Assembly: GCF_907163105.1 (NCBI RefSeq)
Contig: NZ_OU015321.1
Coordinates: 1,054,001 to 1,118,000 of the forward strand
Source of the DNA: Cloacibacterium caeni
GTDB taxonomy: Bacteria; Bacteroidota; Bacteroidia; Flavobacteriales; Weeksellaceae
Length of the DNA stretch: 64,000 nt
Direction of reading: 5' to 3'
Shown here: positions 60,183 to 64,000 of the stretch, piece after piece
Position numbering within the stretch: the stretch's first letter is position 1
How the letters are laid out: every line of letters starts with the position of its first letter
Program-made: the position numbers and the translations under genes
Notes under the pieces: generated by a model
What the model saw: the letters and a program-made list of their open reading frames with translations, nothing else
Database searches by the model: none
Told to the model about the DNA's origin: nothing

Positions 60183-61316
60183 CTAAAATCTCGCCTGAAC
60201 TTGCACAAACATTGTAGTATGGTCATATTCTGAAGTAAGTGGAACATTTTTTTTGTAATCATCAATCATGGCTCCTATTTGCAAACAAGCAAAATATTGG
60301 TCAGCAAATTCTAAAGTAAGCATTGGCGTAAAAGTAGTTCTTACATTGCCTTCTAATTGGTAATTAGGATTAAGATATTCATATCGGTTAGAGAATTCTA
60401 TGCTTCTTAGTCTTGGTGAATTCAGATTATATCGAATAATAGGATTGATATAAAAACTTCTGAATCTAAAGTCTTTCAGCTCTGGCTTTGGTGAAAGCTT
60501 AGAAACTCCAAATTCTGAAAAATTGTTTCCTTCTTTGTATTCTGAGATGATTTCAAGATTCCATTTTGGATTGATAGTAAAGGTTTTTTCTACATCGGCC
60601 CCGATTACATTTCCTGATTGATTGATGTAACTGCCAATTCCTCCATTCACTCCAATTTTTAAATCATCTTTAAAATCCTTTTCTAATCTGGCGTAAACGT
60701 GTTTGCTTTGGTCATTATCAATTTCAGAACCACGAGAATTTCCATTGGTAGCTCCTATGTAGTATTTCAATGGATTTTTAGCATTATTGATATCACCATA
60801 AACAGCAATTCCGGTTTGGAAACTTTGCCAACCGTTTTTTCCCAATAAATAATAACCATTTGAGAAATCTACAGACTTAATAAACTCACTCGGAATTTCG
60901 TCTTCTATACCAAAATACGGACGGAACTGCCCTAATTGAATTTTAAGATGCTTATTATGGGAATATCTTACAAAAGCTTGTTCTAATACTTTTCCGGTAA
61001 GATTACTGTTGTTAAACTCAGCAAAATTAAGCATCATTCCCAAGTCAAAACGGTCATTAATCTTAGATTTTAATAAAAATCTTGCTCTTCTTACGTTAAA
61101 ACTATTGGTTACTAATTTTTGTTGGTCTGCTATATTTACACCGTTTACATCTACATTTTCGGTGAGAGAAACCAAATATCTGGTCTGCAACAAACCGCTA
61201 AAACTGGTGTTTCTTAAGATTTTAGAATAGTTCGAAATGGTGTCTTTTTTAGAATCATTTTGCGCAAAAATCGCCAAACTGAACAATACAAAACTGAATA
61301 AAAGAATTTTCTTCAT
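60183..61316 (-). CDS. Porin-like outer-membrane beta-barrel protein
   Basis: The protein has a signal peptide (about 1-18) and the pattern of phosphate-selective-porin-like (OprO/OprP-type) barrels: NVRRARFLLKSKINDRFDLG, QLGQFRPYFGIEDEIPSEF, and a C-terminal strand ending in the aromatic VQVQARF. It forms a passive outer-membrane channel. I chose ATG 61316 (61322 is also possible); the longer frame from 61370 would run through a TAnnTTTG box. Ligand unknown; no phosphate genes adjacent. Confidence 0.82.
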   Translation of the reverse strand: MKKILLFSFVLFSLAIFAQNDSKKDTISNYSKILRNTSFSGLLQTRYLVSLTENVDVNGVNIADQQKLVTNSFNVRRARFLLKSKINDRFDLGMMLNFAEFNNSNLTGKVLEQAFVRYSHNKHLKIQLGQFRPYFGIEDEIPSEFIKSVDFSNGYYLLGKNGWQSFQTGIAVYGDINNAKNPLKYYIGATNGNSRGSEIDNDQSKHVYARLEKDFKDDLKIGVNGGIGSYINQSGNVIGADVEKTFTINPKWNLEIISEYKEGNNFSEFGVSKLSPKPELKDFRFRSFYINPIIRYNLNSPRLRSIEFSNRYEYLNPNYQLEGNVRTTFTPMLTLEFADQYFACLQIGAMIDDYKKNVPLTSEYDHTTMFVQVQARF

Positions 61317-61354
61317 CTTCATTAATTTTAAACAATCATTTAAATTTGAAGATG

Positions 61355-61362
61355 CAAAATTA
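61355..61362 (-). promoter_or_regulatory. -7 promoter box (TAATTTTG) for the porin-like gene
   Basis: Read on the minus strand as TAATTTTG, about 38 nt upstream of the ATG at 61316; it decides against the longer reading frame. Confidence 0.45.
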
Positions 61363-61425
61363 TCATTCAAAAAGGACTAAATTATGCTAAGCAGAGAATA
61401 ATTTAAGAAAATAAGACAAAAATCA

Positions 61426-61932
61426 TTATTTGAGCTTCACAGATTTGGTTTCTACTTTGATTTCATCATTTTTCCAAACACTTGAAGTAATTCTTACGAA
61501 TCCTTTTTTCAGAGGATCTTTTTCAATCGGAAATTTATTTTCTTCCCACTGCGAACAATGCGTAGGAATTGGTTTTACCAAGGATTTCGATTCATTATTT
61601 TTAAAAGTGTAGACATAAAAAGAATGCCAACAACTGGTACACCAATTCGGATAAAATCCTATTTCATCTGCGCCATCATTGTTTAAATCTTTCAGGTTAT
61701 AGATATCACCGTTTTTAGCATTTTTGATGGTAATCGGTTTAATTTTTTCATCGGAAAAATGAATGGTAGTAATGCAATTTCCTTCGCATTCTTCACTACA
61801 ATCTGAAACCGTAGCGTATGCAAATTCTTTTTTGCCATCTCCGTTATAATCTCCTTCTATCTTCACATCAGAAGTTTGAGAAAACAAGAAATTAACCATC
61901 AGAAAAAACGAAATAGAAGCTATTTTTTTCAT
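61426..61932 (-). CDS. Exported small protein with Ca2+-loop-like (FG-GAP) motifs
   Basis: The 168-residue product has a signal peptide (about 1-18, ending FSQ). Two acidic loops, DYNGDGKKEFAYATV (about 25-39) and DLNNDGADEIGFYP (about 78-91), resemble the calcium loops of VCBS/FG-GAP and dockerin-like domains. The mature region has six cysteines, including SDCSEECEGNC and NWCTSCW, which may form disulfides in the periplasm. A surface-binding role is plausible; no catalytic residues were recognised. Confidence 0.6.
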   Translation of the reverse strand: MKKIASISFFLMVNFLFSQTSDVKIEGDYNGDGKKEFAYATVSDCSEECEGNCITTIHFSDEKIKPITIKNAKNGDIYNLKDLNNDGADEIGFYPNWCTSCWHSFYVYTFKNNESKSLVKPIPTHCSQWEENKFPIEKDPLKKGFVRITSSVWKNDEIKVETKSVKLK

Positions 61933-61963
61933 AATCATTTGTGTTTTAGGTTATTCCAAAAAT

Positions 61964-61995
61964 AAAAAAAATCTTTCATTAATTTGAAAGATTTT
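61964..61995 (-). terminator. Intrinsic terminator after guaA
   Basis: AAAATCTTTCA (61968-61978) pairs with TGAAAGATTTT (61985-61995), with a run of T on the minus strand. Confidence 0.8.
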
Positions 61996-62000
61996 AAAAT

Positions 62001-63530
62001 TTATTCCCACTCAATCGTTGCTGGAGGTTTACTCGAAATATCATAAGCGACTCTATTGATTCCTTTCACCTCATTGATAATTCTGTTCGATACATTTTCT
62101 AAAAATTCCCAAGGAAAATGACTGAAAGTTGCCGTCATAAAATCTGTAGTATTCGCAGAGCGAACTACAGCGGTGTATTCATACGTTCTTTCGTCTCCCA
62201 TTACTCCAACAGATTTCACAGGAAGTAACACCACAAAAGCCTGAGAAACCTTTTCATACAAATCATTTTTATACAATTCTTCTATGAAAATATCATCTGC
62301 TTCTTGTAATATTTTCACTTTTTCGGCATCTACTTCTCCTAAAACTCTGATTCCTAAACCTGGTCCTGGAAACGGATGTCTGTATACCAAATGATGCGGA
62401 ATTCCTAATTCTTCACCTACTTTTCTTACTTCGTCTTTAAATAATTCACGAAGCGGTTCTAGAAGTTGAAGTTTCATTTCTTCTGGCAATCCACCTACAT
62501 TGTGGTGAGATTTAATCACTGCAGAAGGTCCTTTTACCGATTGAGATTCGATAACATCTGGATAAATGGTTCCTTGAGCTAAAAATTTAGCGCCTTCAAA
62601 TTTGTGAGATTCTTCATCGAAAACGGCCACAAATTCTCTACCGATGATTTTTCTTTTTTCTTCTGGGTCTGAAACTCCAGCTAATTTTGACAAAAATCTT
62701 TCTGAAGCATCTACCATATCAATATTCATATGGAAATGCTCTCCGTAATTTTCCATTACTTTTTTGCCTTCATCTTTACGCAAAAGTCCTGTATCTACGA
62801 AAATACATTGCAACTGGTCACCAATAGCTTTATGAATCAAAACAGCAGCTACCGATGAATCTACACCACCAGAAAGCCCAAGAATGACCTTGTCATTTCC
62901 TACTTTTTCGCGGATTTCTGAAACGGTTTTTTCGATATAATTGGTGAGTTTCCAATTTTTTTCTGCTTTACAAATCTGGAAAACGAAGTTTTCGAGCATT
63001 TTAGCTCCAAATTCACTGTGCGAAACTTCTGGATGGAACTGAACGCAATAAATATTTTTCTTTTCGTTAAAAATCCCTGCAATTACTCCAGATTTTGCTG
63101 AAATTTCAAAATTCTCTGGCAAAGTTTCCACTTCATCAAAATGGCTCATCCAAACGGTAGAAAATCTGCTTACTCCTGTAAATAGTGGATTAGATTTCGT
63201 TATTTCTAGAGTTGCTTTTCCGTATTCACCTTTTTCACCTTTTTTTACGTTTCCGCCCAAAAGATGTGCTGTAAGTTGCATTCCGTAGCAAATTCCCAAA
63301 ACTGGAATTCCCAATTCGAATAATTCTTTTTCTACCAAATGTGCATCTGGAGAATTTACAGAACTCGGGCCACCAGAAAGGATAATTCCAGCAGGATTTT
63401 TGGATTTTATTTCTTCTAAAGAGGTATTAAAAGGTAAAATTTCCGAATACACTTCCATTTCGCGTATTCTTCTACCAATCAATTGGTTATATTGTGAACC
63501 GAAGTCCAAAATGATGATTCCTTTATTCAT
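62001..63530 (-). CDS. guaA: Glutamine-hydrolysing GMP synthase
   Basis: The 509-residue enzyme has a class I glutaminase domain with Cys81 (GICYGMQL) and the His/Glu pair in VQFHPEVSHSE, then the ATP-pyrophosphatase P-loop LGLSGGVDSSV and the C-terminal dimerisation domain ending PPATIEWE. It converts XMP to GMP. The ATG at 63530 is chosen because the longer frame from 63569 adds residues not present in the family. It is upstream of, and in the same orientation as, purD, separated by a repeat region and terminator, so both purine genes lie together. Confidence 0.97.
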   Translation of the reverse strand: MNKGIIILDFGSQYNQLIGRRIREMEVYSEILPFNTSLEEIKSKNPAGIILSGGPSSVNSPDAHLVEKELFELGIPVLGICYGMQLTAHLLGGNVKKGEKGEYGKATLEITKSNPLFTGVSRFSTVWMSHFDEVETLPENFEISAKSGVIAGIFNEKKNIYCVQFHPEVSHSEFGAKMLENFVFQICKAEKNWKLTNYIEKTVSEIREKVGNDKVILGLSGGVDSSVAAVLIHKAIGDQLQCIFVDTGLLRKDEGKKVMENYGEHFHMNIDMVDASERFLSKLAGVSDPEEKRKIIGREFVAVFDEESHKFEGAKFLAQGTIYPDVIESQSVKGPSAVIKSHHNVGGLPEEMKLQLLEPLRELFKDEVRKVGEELGIPHHLVYRHPFPGPGLGIRVLGEVDAEKVKILQEADDIFIEELYKNDLYEKVSQAFVVLLPVKSVGVMGDERTYEYTAVVRSANTTDFMTATFSHFPWEFLENVSNRIINEVKGINRVAYDISSKPPATIEWE

Positions 63531-63609
63531 TTTATTTAATTGAAAGTTAAAAATTGAGCTAAAACTCAATCTTAAATTTTACAAAATTTACTTTTTATTT
63601 CTAAGCGTA

Positions 63610-63715
63610 ACTAGCCCTGATTGCAACGGAAATCCTGTTATTGTGAGGAAAAAACTTGGGATTGCTTCGCTTTGCTCGCAATGACAGATTGCAGTGGAAA
63701 GCAGGATTAGCTCCT
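63610..63715. repeat. Composite dispersed element between purD and guaA
   Basis: The tract opens with ACTAGCCCTGATTGCAACGG and closes with CAGGATTAGCTCC; its two ends share GATTGCA(A/G)..GGAAA in direct orientation, and ATCCTG pairs with CAGGAT. Between them lies GCTTCGCTTTGCTCGCAATG (about 63664-63683), wording that I recall as a repeat of its own in many genomes. It has higher G+C than its flanks. Confidence 0.55.
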
Positions 63716-63723
63716 AAAAAAAT

Positions 63724-63745
63724 TGAGGGAAAATTCCCTCATTTT
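63724..63745. terminator. Intrinsic terminator after purD
   Basis: TGAGGGA (63724-63730) pairs with TCCCTCA (63735-63741), loop AAAT, flanked by A-rich and T-rich sequence, immediately beyond the purD stop. Confidence 0.8.
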
Positions 63746-63746
63746 A

Positions 63747-64000
63747 TTAAAATTTTCCGATGTCTTCTCTGTAAAATGCGTAGTCGAAATGAAGTGTTTT
63801 TGCGTCTTCATAGACTTTTTCGCGGGCTTCTTCGTAAGTATCGCCAGTTGCAACTACATTTAGCACTCTACCAGAATTGGTGACTACTTTTCCTGCAATT
63901 TGCTCTGCTCCTGCAAAGAGAACATTGCTGTGTTTTACCTTATCTAAACCTTTGATTTCGTAACCGATTTCATAATTCCCAGGATAACCGCCAGAACACA
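63747..64000 (-). CDS. purD: Phosphoribosylamine-glycine ligase, C-terminal part (runs off the window)
   Basis: The last 84 codons of a minus-strand gene are present and read SGGYPGNYEIGYEIKGLD, then a segment with VLFAGAEQIAGKVVTNSGRV and VVATGDTYEEAREKVYEDAK, ending RREDIGKF-like as YREDIGKF before the TAA at 63747-63749. This is the C-domain of PurD, which joins phosphoribosylamine and glycine in purine synthesis. It continues beyond position 64000, so start and ATP-grasp core are not visible. guaA follows on the same strand. Confidence 0.93.
   Translation of the reverse strand, partial: CSGGYPGNYEIGYEIKGLDKVKHSNVLFAGAEQIAGKVVTNSGRVLNVVATGDTYEEAREKVYEDAKTLHFDYAFYREDIGKF

Noticed and set aside
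63656-63883. Plus-strand open frame in the purD-guaA gap
   Set aside because: It translates the repeat element and the antisense of purD; no start site or homology.
1-64000. tRNA, rRNA, phage or defence-system genes
   Set aside because: No such sequence was recognised by eye on either strand; small RNA genes could be missed without a model search.

Overview
The window is a low-GC (roughly one third G+C by eye) Bacteroidota chromosome segment, most likely class Flavobacteriia and probably Weeksellaceae (Chryseobacterium/Cloacibacterium-like). This placement is inferred from a type IX secretion sorting domain, SusC/BtuB-style TonB receptors, a fused SecDF, the Bacteroidota promoter box TAnnTTTG in front of many genes, almost no Shine-Dalgarno sites, and repeat families that I recall from flavobacterial intergenic DNA. 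No rRNA, tRNA, prophage, CRISPR array or recognisable defence island was seen.

Layout. 0-3 kb: a BlaI-type repressor, a DUF4153 membrane protein and an RRM RNA-binding protein. 3-8 kb: an aldo/keto reductase divergent from a metal module, namely an AraC-type regulator fused to an HMA-like metal-binding domain, a CopA-type P1B-ATPase and a sirtuin. 7.97-9.27 kb: a complete 1306-bp IS3-family insertion sequence with inverted repeats and a TTA target duplication, which has replaced the sirtuin's stop codon. 9.3-14.3 kb: a seven-gene arsenic/metal operon on the minus strand (arsR, ICMT-like methyltransferase, arsM, a second SAM methyltransferase, an HMA-CDF transporter, arsenate reductase, acr3). 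14.4-27.3 kb: mostly housekeeping genes, including YggS, an NtrC-like regulator without a DNA-binding domain, an M1 peptidase, a histidine kinase, PBP4, a RelA/SpoT homologue, NhaA, an OYE-family reductase and cytidine deaminase. 27.4-29.6 kb: a cobalamin riboswitch and a BtuB-like receptor.

29.7-46.3 kb: a BrkB-family protein, RlmH, PAP2 phosphatase, TatA, an MFS pump, SecDF, HemN, a BNR-repeat protein, an APC permease, PnuC, DapF, MltG and an outer-membrane beta-barrel receptor. 46.3-49 kb: sugar-nucleotide genes (cytidylyltransferase, GalE, DegT aminotransferase). 49-64 kb: a T9SS-exported subtilase, PEP carboxylase, an iron alcohol dehydrogenase, a MoCo-sulfurase-like enzyme, a lipase-like SGNH hydrolase, a TPR protein, a DEAD-box helicase, a porin, GuaA and the C-terminal part of PurD, which runs off the window.

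The gene content is largely ordinary. The most interesting layer is non-genic. Several families of short dispersed repeats lie between genes, and some lie in frame inside copA and hemN as extra linker peptides. At least six genes have a TAnnTTTG box ending only 4-5 nt before the start codon, which suggests leaderless mRNAs. The metal-handling block (HMA-AraC regulator, CopA, extended ars operon with three methyltransferases) is the best candidate for unexplored biology.
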